From Pseudoscleropodium purum (Eukaryota; Streptophyta; Bryopsida; Hypnales; Brachytheciaceae): DNA of 64,000 nt. This document shows, piece after piece, positions 34,379 to 45,055 of this stretch (within the stretch, counting starts at the first letter, position 1; every line of letters begins with the position of its first letter). Below the pieces are notes generated by a model. The model saw nothing but the letters and a program-made list of their open reading frames with translations, was not told where the DNA came from and ran no database searches. Made by a program: the position numbers and the translations under genes. The DNA lies in contig OZ017803.1 of the NCBI GenBank assembly GCA_963969395.1, positions 16,368,001 to 16,432,000 on the forward strand, written 5' to 3'.

Positions 34379-34735
34379 CCAGAAAGACTTCCCCCCCCCC
34401 TTTTAGCCCCCCCGTAGCACTACGGCACAAGTTGGGGGGGAGCAAATTTTTTCCCCCCCCCTTTAGCCCATTTTTTGTACGCATTAGGGGGGCTAAATGC
34501 AATTGACAAGTAACAATATGGATGAATGACGAGCAGATTTGGGATGAAATTTTGTCAAATTTGGATGAATCTTTGTTCAAAATTGGAAGAATTCTTTTGC
34601 ATAAATGAATGAAATTTATTACTTGAATTAGATGAATATCATCACATGTGGATGAAATAAATTTAAAACGGATGAATTCGTGCACACTAATACAATAGAT
34701 GGAAGTTTGTGGATTGGATGAAATTAAGAATTGAC
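34379..34735. repeat. C/G homopolymer hairpins followed by GGATGAA repeats
   Basis: Runs of ten and nine C and of seven and six G alternate between 34391 and 34492, with a perfect small hairpin CCGTAG/CTACGG near 34410. From about 34,515 the words GGATGAA/GATGAAT recur about eight times. On the minus strand this reads TTCATCC, the word repeated in the leader of the gypsy element. Confidence 0.45.
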
Positions 34736-35593
34736 AAAATGCTTGAAAATGGACAAAATAGTGGGTGCGTACTGCACGCTTTATTGCAAAATAGAGAGCT
34801 CCAAAGTGAAGTGACACAGAATTCTTCAGACGTTCAAAAAATCTAACAATTGGACACGTCATCTTTTGGCAACTTTGTAGACATGAGAAAACAAAGGTTG
34901 TGGCATTTCTTCGTAGCTCCTAATAGTCACTGTACCTGTCAAGTAGAACAAACATTTTATTAACCATGGCTTCTTCTAATCACCTTCAGCACAAAAAGCT
35001 ACTAAAGAATTGTAATATTGAAACGACCTTCAATCCAGTCAGAAAAGTGGACCAACTGCTTACCTCTAATGAAACTTTAGTGATTGACATTCTTCACGCA
35101 AACTCATGGTAGGGTACTTCCATCAATGCGAACAAATTCTACATTATTACTTTGTATGATCATCTACATTCATAACATAATGCAAAGGTCAATTTTTCTC
35201 TGTAATCCCATACTCACTAAAATGGAAAAATTTGAAGATTGTTGTAGGCATACTAAAGACTTTGTTCTGAGAAATCAAAGCATTTTGAGTTGTCAGTCCA
35301 AAAACTGAAACCCAACTAACTTCACATCAAAATCGGTTCTACAGTTTAGAGCTCAAGGTTTCATATGGCCACTTCAAACTTCAATAAAAAAAGAACTTGG
35401 ATTGAAACGCCAAATTGTGGATGAAAAACAAAGTGTACACATGTGATACATGCTATTGTCATATTTTCTATCTAATATGTGGATGAATATTGATTTTTGT
35501 AGCACAACTGTAACATTTCAAACTACCACTTCGACACTTCTTAAGAAATGAAAAAAGCACTATGGTTGTGCTCAATATGGAGACATAACAAAA

Positions 35594-36494
35594 CTACTTA
35601 CCAAGACATTGCTTACGGTAGTACTCAGCCACTTCCCTTACTTGCTTTTTTTTGTCCCATTTGCGGTAGCCTACTCCAAAAGGTTTTGGAGTGACTCTTG
35701 CATTCACATCTTCCATCACCTTCTTCAAGTGCTTTTTCATGACATCAATTGAAGGTAATGACAATACCAATAATAAAAACGATTCATCGTCTTCGATGCT
35801 TTGAAGTGGCTCCATCTCAGGTACTTGGGTTTCTGAAGTCTCTTTGTTGTGAATTGTGTGCACCAAAGAAGAATCCCTATTTTCTTCTATGGTAATGTCA
35901 TTCACGATGTCATTCAATTCTTCATCCTCAGTGATTTCATTGCTTGTCAAGTGCTCAACTTTTCTTTTTTTTCTTCTCAAATACCTCAAACGGTGTTTTA
36001 AGTACTTATAAATCTCTCTTTCATCCCATTTATGATTTTTCTTTCCCAATTTAATTTCTTGCAATGTCCCACAATTTTCTTTTATGATTTGCCTCAGACA
36101 CTCTTGCATTCCTTCTTCTTCTAAACTAAAAGCTCCTTTAGGTAGTCTCCCAATCTCGTGCATTTACTAGCCATTTTTTAGCTTTTTCATAGTTATCTAA
36201 CATTATTCTGTGTTGAATGCCCATCTTTGTAGCCAACAAAGCTTTCTTTCCATATTGTTTGTTTTTATTTCGACAAACTGGGGGAGCAAAAACCTGGACA
36301 TAAGATAGTGTGTTCACACATTTCTCTCGAAGTGCAACTGGAGCACAAGGCCCTCGCATGCTACCTTCATCTTTCACCTCTACAATATCGTCCTCCTCCA
36401 ATTCCATTCTCTCCTTGCCACACAGGGCACAAAACTGTGAAGTATCTCTTACATACTTGCTACCGCAAGTGTCACAACACTTAGCTAATACCAT
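35594..36494 (-). CDS. Unidentified zinc-ribbon-like gene, probably multi-exon and partial
   Basis: On the minus strand the first frame (36494-36138, 118 codons) begins MVLAKCCDTCGSKYV and has a second pair CALC, a CxxC-x~12-CxxC zinc-ribbon-like motif. It overlaps a second frame (36163-35594, 189 codons) rich in charged residues (LRYLRRKKRKVEHL) with an acidic middle. The overlap in a different phase means a frameshift or an unseen intron. The second frame ends in a sequence with a good splice donor, GGTAAGT, just before its stop, so more exons may follow. I do not recognise the product. Its place between transposons and next to the hAT end suggests a transposon accessory gene. Confidence 0.45.
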
Positions 36495-36662
36495 TGTTTT
36501 GTAACGAGTTCTAATTGACTATGTAAGACCCTTCCTGCATTGCACTAATAGCAAAAGTTCACAAACATTACCTACTAAACTCCATATGGAACACCTTAGC
36601 AAAAGCCAAGCCCAAGTGGCTCCATATTTTTATATTGTTGTAACTACATCTTGCACAGGGTT

Positions 36663-36830
36663 GACACGACGTCCGGACATCCAGGACGTCTGGATGCGGA
36701 CGCTGTGTCCGCAGCGTCCGTTGACATTCGCGGTCCCCACGGACGCAGCGTCTGCCGGGACCGCCCCGTCCGTCCGCCCTGTTCGTCCGCCCCGACCGCC
36801 CTACCCAAACTGCCCCGCGGTCACTACCTT
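36663..36830. repeat. GC-rich subterminal array at the left hAT end
   Basis: GGACGTCTGGATGCGGACGC-like words, many GTCCG/CGGAC, in an otherwise AT-rich region. hAT transposases bind subterminal repeats, so these may be binding sites. Similar arrays at 48805-48900, 60305-60400 and 63925-64000 belong to the other hAT ends. Confidence 0.55.
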
Positions 36831-37211
36831 AATCTTTAAACAATTAAATGAAGTGCAATGGTTCGCGATTTGTCATTAAAACAATGTCTCTTATAAGTTG
36901 AAAGATTATAAAGTTTGACCATGAGTCCATGATAGTCTTGAAATTATGAAAAAATTCCAATTCATTTTCAGAAGGCAAACTAAAAAAGTTTGTGACTTCA
37001 AATATATATATATACTATTTAAAAAATCGAGATCAACACAAATACAAACATAATCAATATGGGCAAAATATATTGAATTTAATGTAGAATACCATACATT
37101 GTGCACATTTGGCTAATTGCACATATAATTTTTTTCATTCCAACTCTATATTTCTAAACTAATTTTTAATGCCTATATAACCTATTCAACTACTACTTTT
37201 GTACTACCAAT

Positions 37212-38705
37212 CTAATATAAATGGCGGAAATGTTCATCTGGCATCGGCCAACAATATGTATTAGAAAATCGCGTAATCACATGGGCCAAACTAGTATTTT
37301 CATCGTTAGTCTTCGAAGAAATGCGCTTCAAGTAAGCATAAAACACTTTTGCAAAGTCATGAAAGGCAAATTGTGTCACACTAAATGTTTTTCGTAGCAA
37401 GTTGAAATACGCCTCTGACATATTGTTTCCATTCATCCGCCGAACAATTTTTTGAATGACATACTCTTCCGACTTACGTGAATACATCGGAATGACTTCT
37501 ACATCTGCACTTGCTTTATGCAAATATGCAATACGTGGATCCACCCACCATCTCCTCTACAAAGTCTGTTTCATCTCATCTGCTGATGTGAATGAGTACA
37601 AAGACTTCATTGGCTGAGAAGCTAAGGTGGTCATGCCCCAATCGCAAACTCCAATGTACATACGTGACTCATCCTCTGGAAAATGCAACAAGATGTTGTC
37701 CGGAGAAAGATCATTGTGCAAATGTCCAGCAAGATGCACTGCATACATTATATGCATAAACGCCCATGTCAACTCCATGCGCTTCTTCCGATATCGCCCT
37801 TAATGGTGAGCTTTTACAACCTCTTCTTCGGTTGGATTCGTATACATCAAACGGATTTCAATGTTGTCTGGAAAGTCCTTATCCATATTCAACATTTCTC
37901 AAAGAGTTCTATCATTCCACCAATACGCATAACCTTCACACGTCGTTTCGTACACCGCAGCAAACCGTATCACACTCGCGTGTGGAATTCGAACAGCCAC
38001 AGATTCGTTTTGATGTTCTAGCTTTGCAAGATCGGGTCGAGTTTGGTGGTGAATGGATTTCTTTGCCGCAAAGTTCCAATAAGGAAGTACTCCTGGACAT
38101 CCTTCAATACGAACCTTTTGAATCGTTGCATATCCACCTCTCATTGTTCTATCATCAACAGCAATCACGCGTGTTGTATCTAGAAGTGCTATTAGCTGCC
38201 GTTTGGTCTTTTCCGCTTCAGCAACTCCATCATTGCTTTTCCACCAACCAATTGAACCAACTCAATTCTGCCTTTTGGCGAATGGAGCACATCGCCCCCT
38301 AAACAAGTCCGCTTTCAAAATCACTTCTTCAAACTGGGCGTCATTGGGTCAATATTCCTTGCCATATTTAACCAAAATGACTTTGGAATTCCACAAAGCG
38401 TCATGAACCTTGTTCTCCAAACATTTGGTGAAGTGCGTTTTATGCATTTCGTTATGCTACTTCGCCACATTCAATGCATCCAACAACATCTGTGTCATGT
38501 CTACCTTGAATTTAGACACGCAATCCTCTTGATATCTGATGTACTTATTGTTTAAAGACAATGTTGTTTCCGATTCATAAAATTGAACGATGCGCTCAAT
38601 CATGAATTTTTTGCATTCCTCCGAAGGACTTTGGCGAGCTACCTCCAAGTTTGATGGTCCCTCTCTATGTTTAAGCTTTGCAACCTTTTTCTTCCCATTC
38701 GTCAT
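37212..38705 (-). pseudogene. Broken protein kinase gene inside the hAT element
   Basis: One reading phase runs from ATG at 38705 to 37212 (498 codons) with about six in-frame stops. The kinase parts are in order: a glycine-rich loop-like GGYATIQKVRI, the lysine block FAAKKS, the catalytic loop HNDLSPDNILL and CDWGMT in the place of the usual D-F-G. After it come ~120 residues with no clear motif. H-N-D-L-S-P-D-N resembles divergent kinases rather than receptor-like kinases. A GC-rich promoter-like block with a TTTATAAG box lies upstream at 38905-39095. The stops show it is dead here; intact relatives may exist in other copies. A captured host gene or a kinase that belongs to the element are both possible. 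Confidence 0.7.
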
Positions 38706-38904
38706 CGTGACAAATGAAACTAATATAGATGAAATTTTCTAATTTAAATGTGAATTCCACGCACAAATGTTAAAAAAATTGGCAACAAGGGGGTCCCAAT
38801 AAACCACTCTTGCCTTGCCTCGGAAAGGAGCCAATGGAGAATGAACCATCAAGCTCTCCGCTCTACCTTGCATTCACAAGGGGCAAAGCAAAAGTGAAAA
38901 TGCG

Positions 38905-39095
38905 GAGTTGCGGACGACCCGACCGCCCCTCTTATAAAGGTGGACGGTCCTAAACTGTCCGTCCGATTGAACGGGCCGGGGGTGGTGGACGGATCGGCTG
39001 TCCGCCTTCCCGAAACCTTAGAGCCCTGTCCGCCCGATCGGACGGCCACAGGTGGACAAATCTGGTGTCCGCCCGATCGGACGGTCCGGTGTTGT
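38905..39095. repeat. GC-rich CGGACGG array upstream of the kinase gene
   Basis: Contains repeated CCCGATCGGACGG and GTCCGCC words and, at 38931-38940, a TATA-like box on the minus strand. It resembles the hAT subterminal arrays, so it may be the end of a nested related element; no CAGGG end was found beside it. Confidence 0.45.
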
Positions 39096-39718
39096 GTTGT
39101 AAATAACTATATCATTTAAAAACACCAAAAGATTAACCTTGAACCCTAATTCAAAAAAAGGGTTGAGATAGAAAAGGTGGAGGTCGTGGAGAAATCCACG
39201 GTCTTGGGTTGTACTGCATCTTGTCATTTAGTTCAGGGGGACAGGATGGCTGGCTGGTTGGCTAGTTATTTCCTGCTCTCACTAGCAGTGCCAAGTTGCA
39301 ACTGCTCAGACCGAATCAACGAATCCGACAAGATTCGAATCCAGAACCAGCTGGCAGCTAATTGGGGACTTTTCCAACCAACCAAGTCTGCAACTTGGCG
39401 GCCGTTGTTGATCCCAAGGTGGTTTTATACGACTATTGATTGGCTGTTTGATATATTGACTGACGGAACAGTGTTCCTAAGTCTATTTTTTTTATCACAT
39501 AGGTTACCTTTTGATACAAAAAAGAAAAAGAATATACATTTGATTATTAGTATTTTGATTTTATTATAAAGATAGCTAGTATAGTGTGATTGGAGTATAT
39601 AAAGCAAAAGTAAGCTTCTTCAGGAAGCTATTAGGTATAGAATTAGAGGAACTGAGTAGTATTGCTTCTCATGTTCTACTTTGAGTTGGTTATAGTTTGG
39701 GTTTTAGTATTCGTAGTT

Positions 39719-40045
39719 ATGGATTCACAAGACCTTGACAATTGGCAATTGCCATTATCGCAATTACCGGTTGATCCAAATCAACCATCTTTATCAAGAC
39801 TGCGTATGCGAGATGATGCTGGACCTTCTGAACGTCGTGTTCAACCACGAACAGATCTAGGTAACCAGCAAACTTTATTGTCAGTTTTGCAATTGGATAA
39901 AAAGTCTTTGGTGATCGTTTTGGAGTCTGAACCCGTGCTTTCCAAGAACTATCAAATGGTGTTTGAAGGGTGTTTTGAAAACAACGGTGAAGAACAAATG
40001 GTCACCTGTATTTCCGGTGAAGTAGGCCAACGCCTTTGGCTTTAA
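39719..40045 (+). CDS. Small hypothetical protein of the hAT element
   Basis: A 108-codon frame with start MDSQDLDNWQLPLSQL and a Ser/Pro/Arg-rich middle, then LLSVLQLDKKSLVIVLES. The acidic/proline-rich start looks like real protein, but I recognise no domain. It may be a first exon, since the splice-donor-like word GGTAACC occurs within it. Function unknown. Confidence 0.3.
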   Translation: MDSQDLDNWQLPLSQLPVDPNQPSLSRLRMRDDAGPSERRVQPRTDLGNQQTLLSVLQLDKKSLVIVLESEPVLSKNYQMVFEGCFENNGEEQMVTCISGEVGQRLWL

Positions 40046-41665
40046 GGACCACTCAATCTATTGACCGCAGAACGGAGAGCTAAATACATTGCTGCTTTAC
40101 TTTTGCGTGTTTTGGAGTTCTTAAATGTGTAAAGCAAATGATTTTGAAATCAGATTTTGTGGTATTAAGGTAATGGATTTTAGCCTTTGTTTTAGGATTT
40201 TTGGCTTACCACCAATTAATTTTTATTCACATTAGATGAAAATAGTTGATTGTTTACCTTCTTTTTGTTGACTTTGGGATTAGTGGACCCAAAGAAGTAT
40301 TTGGAATTTGAAATAAATAGGATTTTAGGGAGCCTATAGGAGATTAGATGCTCACATGGGCTGATGTAGCCCATGTGGAAGGAGAAAGGGAGGAAGATTC
40401 TCTCCTCTCTCGTTGTCGACGTTGGTGTGAGGGTGTGAGTGTGTGGTGTGCTGTAGTGTAAAGAACCAAAACTTTGTTCGGTTGTTGTGTGTTGCTAAAG
40501 ACGAATTTGAATACAAAATTTGGTGAAGCTATACATGGTGGTGTTGCGCTTCTTTTGGAGGTATTTTCACTTGATTTCAATGTTGTATGTGAATTTTATA
40601 GGCTTTTGAGTGAGGAGTAGTCTGTTGCTATCCAAAAGGAGGAGCAAAGACTTTGTGCCTCTCCTAGAGTCACAAAAATTGTTAGAACAAAGTGAAAATC
40701 AAGTAGAATATAGATCTTGTTGCTAGCTTTCTATCAAGCTATCAAACTTCTCATTACCATGTTTTTATCTCAAGTTATGAAGAGAAAGGCGAAGTAGTGT
40801 ACTACCGCTAGAATTGCATGTAAGTGATTTTTGAGAGCATATAACTCGTAGGCAGTAGCTTTGTTTCAAGTGAAATTTTGATGAATCAAAGCTTATTGTA
40901 TTAGCTTTTGAAAGAGCTATCTCTTACCTAAAGTGGAGCTTTAGAACGTTTTAGGTGCCCATTTTAATACTGCTGATTTAGAAGAAGGTGAAAGAGACGA
41001 TTGGAAGGTTAGAAGGTTGAAGATTGAAGTGAAGAATTGAAGAGTCAAGTGAAGACTTACCTTGCAAGGACCTAGCCTATGTTGTGGCTTGTGGCTCTGT
41101 TATTCCAAGCCAGATTTGGAGGCTCGTTGTCAATTTGTGTGGTGGGCATGTAGCTTTGTCAATTTTTTGCATTGTAAACCTTGTTTACGGGTTTGGCCTG
41201 ACATTGCGTACATGGCCTTACTCCATTTTGTGTCGTGGGCAATGAAGTGGGGTTGATGGCCCACATAGGTGAATCTTATGTTGTTTTCACGGTGAGACTG
41301 GATTGATCACCAGTAGACCATTAATTTGAAAGTTTAGGAGCCATATTCACGGACGGTTCAGCTCGTGGTCTGCCGTCCGTTCTACCCGTCCCGTATCCTA
41401 TAGTTTCTTATCCCCTCCTTGACCCTTGAACCCCTAGAACCATAACAGGATAGGCCAACATGGAGCTGATTCAAGAAAGTTGAAGATTCGAGGTTCGAGG
41501 AGACAACGTGTTGAAGATTCGAGGTGCAAATGTACGAAAAGACATCCTATTGAAGATTCAAGGTTCGAGACAAGATCAAGCTAGAAACCCTACCCTCAAG
41601 TCATTTCTAGCAACAACCAGAATCCCTGTGATTTCCCAAAGCAAACTCCTCTCAATACGACACTA

Positions 41666-41790
41666 GGGGGGGGGGGGGGGGCGGACACATCGGCTGTAAC
41701 GGGGCGGACGGGTATCGGGGCGGACGAGGTCTGGGCGGATGGGGCGGACAGGTATGAGGGTGAACAAGTACGAGGGCGGACGGGGCAGTT
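41666..41790. repeat. 16-G run followed by GGGGCGGAC array
   Basis: An uninterrupted run of 16 G (41666-41681) leads into repeated GGGGCGGACGGGTATC-like words. On the plus strand it could form a G-quadruplex. It is similar to the array at 44625-44790, which reads mostly in the opposite orientation (GCCCCGTCCGC). Confidence 0.55.
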
Positions 41791-42648
41791 TGACCCTAAA
41801 GCGACCCTAAACCCATATTTTGCACAATAAACAGAGGTCTTCATGGCACTGTATAGTCCAACTAACTTTTCATTCATTCAATGTAAAATTTGAAATTAAA
41901 AAAGGTAGCCTTCCTTTATGACCAAATTTATGAATTCTTGGTAAATGATATTTTTGTACAAAAATATGAGCTAAAATATGCAAAAATTCACGAAAGGATT
42001 GCGACATTTAATATATGTACCCAAATATTCACGTTGCATTGTATATAAAGCAATTGTAAGAAGGTAGTTGACTAAAAATTCTACTATTAAATTGAATTAG
42101 TTGACGTCTAATCACTTAGTAAACCACTAAATGTCCAAGTCTTTGCAAGTGTGTTTTGGCTATCGAAAAAGAGCATGGACTTATAGTTATCCCTAATGAA
42201 GCAAATTGTTCTTTTTTCAAAATCTAACGGTATAGATGTTTAACCCCTAAAGTTCTTTTCACTAAAAACACTTTAAAACTGCCATTAGTAGTGCAAATAC
42301 CAAGTCTTAGAAGAAAAATACTTTTGGGCATATGTAACCATAGGATCTTGTAGTAAATTAGTTGGAAAAGATGTGGAAAAAATTTTAGACAAATCCACCA
42401 TTTGGATTGTAAGATATTAGATATTGAGTGTTTCATTCAAGGGGGCTATTCAATTATGTCTATTAATGAACAATTGGTAGGCTAACAAACCTAACTTAGC
42501 ATGTATTTTAATATTTGTTGCAATTGTTTTAGGAATATTATAACATAATATTATTATAATATTCTTATAAATGATATAGTACTAAATCATTTCAAAATCA
42601 ACAACATTTGAACACAATCTGTCAATCTTGTCTTCCATACTCCTTTAA

Positions 42649-42650
<2 letters not shown>

Positions 42651-42679
<29 letters not shown>
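42651..42679. repeat. (AT)n microsatellite
   Basis: About 14 AT units, ending in ATACATACAT. Simple repeat. Confidence 0.95.
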
Positions 42680-42683
<4 letters not shown>

Positions 42684-44432
42684 CATAAAATATATTAGAT
42701 AAATCAACATGAACAAATCACTGATTATATATTTCATAAATCTATTTTTCATCAATCAAATAAGAGTGCATATTCAAATATAGACAAAGATGGTTTCTCC
42801 ATTTGTTCCCAAAAAATAGATAAACAAATAGAGAAAGATATGAAGTAAATGTTACTTGGAGAATTGGAAAGAAAGAAATTGAAGTACTCAATTACATTTT
42901 ATTAAATTGGAAAATTGCATGTGGATGGCATGAATTAATCTTCATAGATGCTAAACTCATACGAGTTGCATTTCAACATTTATAATTTATGCAATTGATT
43001 GAATTGAAAGCTCTTGTAATTACATTTTCAAATTTTCGATTCAATCATTCAAATTTGCAAGAGTGATTTATGATAGATTTATAACTTTAAATGTGAAAGC
43101 ATTCAATGCCTTTATGCATTTGTTCATCAATATATTAATTTTAAATAAATAATATATATTTTTTATAACATATGCATAAACCATTGCATTAAAAAAAACA
43201 AAAACTAAGAGCCAAGTCAAATAGGCTGGTCAAATGAAGAGAACAAAAGAACAAGAGCCCTACGAGAAAGCAAAGGAAAAAAAGAAAATATCAAAAGGAT
43301 TCAAAGGAAGGAGCAAGATGCATTCTTGCAAGACTGTAAAATACATAATGATTTTAAAATCCAAACACAAATATATTTTCTATTTCAATGAAAGTCAAAA
43401 ATGAACTACCTTGCTCTCAAAGATTGTATAATGTACACGTTATACAAAATGAACATATAATAGAAAGAGTAGAAAACATCGTTTATCATGATTGAAAACT
43501 GAAATGATTTTTTCTTTCTATGTAGAATATTTTATGAAATGTAACAATGTATTTAATTATCATAGTAATTGGTAGAAATCTTTGTGCAATACATAAAAAC
43601 ATTTCATTCATGTGGAGTTTTTTCATTTATTTAGGATTAAAATTGAAGTATTATACTCTACAAAGTACAAACCGAAAACAATACCATATACCTAAGTTCA
43701 AAAGTTTGCAATTGTTTCGTGAATTCATTTTGAAAACTCAAACGAAGAAATATTTTATAATCAATATCTTGTTCATTTGAATCATTTCAAAATTCGAATT
43801 CCGAATTCAATTCCTATTTATAATAGAAATTATATTTGTCAATTTTTTAGATCTTTAAACAATGAACCCTCTTTTTTAAAATTAATATTTAAAAACATCT
43901 GAAATAAGAATATTGGAATCACCCTTCAAAATAAATATAGCACATGTAATCATGTAAAAGTGTATAATGTATTCTACTCAACCAACTCAAGTAACGAATT
44001 TTTCTATGTTTTTAATGAAAAATATAGCCATACATGATTTGAAAGTTAAAACATTGATTCTTTTTCTTTGTTTTCAAATCTAATCAAAATTTCATTAAAA
44101 AATATGAAAGACTCGATGTTCATGTGAAGATCGTGATGCACTTTTAATGAGAAATCACAACCTTTCATTAAATATCATGAGGTTGAAATCCATTAAACTG
44201 TTATTCTAATTATGTATTGGGGCCTTTTTTTAAAATTTCATTTGCTTACAATGAAAAAGGAATTGATTATTTCTGCAAACATTTGATTTTCTAATGAACT
44301 TTAAAAAAATCCTTACCATCTTTAGATCTTCTCAAAACCTATTTAGAGGGATAATATGAGTAAATAATCCAAACATATTCAACTTAACTACATTCCCCTC
44401 ATTCGTAAAACAATTTAGGGGAGAAAAGAAAA

Positions 44433-44468
44433 GGTTTAGGGTAATTAGGGTATAGGGTTTAGGGTTTA
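44433..44468 (+). repeat. Interstitial telomere-like motifs
   Basis: Degenerate plant telomere words: GGTTTAGGG, AATTAGGG, TATAGGG, TTTAGGG within 36 bp. Could be a repair scar or chance in an AT-rich context. Confidence 0.4.
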
Positions 44469-44624
44469 CATTTTTTTTAAAAATAAAATGATAAATCAAT
44501 TACATTGATCCTCATTTAGCAGTGATTATTAGGCTGTTTTTTTTGGAAATGTTACCGCTCTTTTTAAGTAATATCGGCCTCATAGGATGCTCCAATGGAC
44601 AATTGGGTAGACGCCGTCAACGGT

Positions 44625-44790
44625 CAGTGTTTAAGTGGGGCGGTCGGTGGGTCCAAAGCGCGGACGGCGTCGGAAGGCAGACAGTGCGGATAGTCCCGTC
44701 CAACCGCCCTGTCCGACCCATCCGACTGATCCGTCCACCCGACCGCCCCGTCTGCCCGCCCCGTCCGCTTCAACCTTGTCCGGGCCGTTG
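44625..44790. repeat. GC-rich array upstream of the hAT transposase
   Basis: Dense GTCCG/CCGCCC words, followed by AAACCCTAAA and a TATAAA box at about 44842, then the transposase. It looks like a hAT 5' subterminal region with promoter. No CAGGGTTGAC end was found at its left border. Confidence 0.5.
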
Positions 44791-45055
44791 CTTGTTTTTG
44801 AATGTAAACCCTAAAAATGAACCTTAAATTTTCTGGAGGGGACTATAAATGTTAGAAGAGAAGCTTTTGTATTCACTCTCGAAAAACTGAACGCTAAGAT
44901 TTCCAAGGGCTATGAGCTTCAATTTATTGTGTCTCTTGCTTGGTAATGCATAGTTCGGTGGACGGGGGGGCTTTGATTTTCAAAGTTTTGTGTGACTAAT
45001 TTCATTGATATTGTATACATTGTCACATTGTAGGTTTCAAATTTAAAACATTCTA

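Larger units (their letters stand above)
40046..44624. other. Interior of the large hAT element, mostly noncoding
   Basis: 40.1-41.6 kb is mixed-composition sequence without a clear gene. 41.8-44.4 kb is very AT-rich and shows no coding sequence. It contains a 16-G run at 41666-41681, a GC-rich array, a TA microsatellite and telomere-like words listed separately. Confidence 0.45.

Noticed and set aside
39177..39569. 130-codon frame with hydrophobic C-terminus
   Set aside because: The sequence contains inverted repeats (CCAAGTTGCA/TGCAACTTGG) and ends in AT-rich noncoding DNA; more likely a small repeat than a membrane protein.
44433..44468. True telomere or chromosome end
   Set aside because: Only a few degenerate TTTAGGG words, embedded in a transposon interior.
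44912..45033. A first exon for the hAT transposase from ATG 44912 with a splice near 44942 and 45033
   Set aside because: The join runs into a stop before the BED finger in every phase I tried by hand, so the N-terminal exon is left open.
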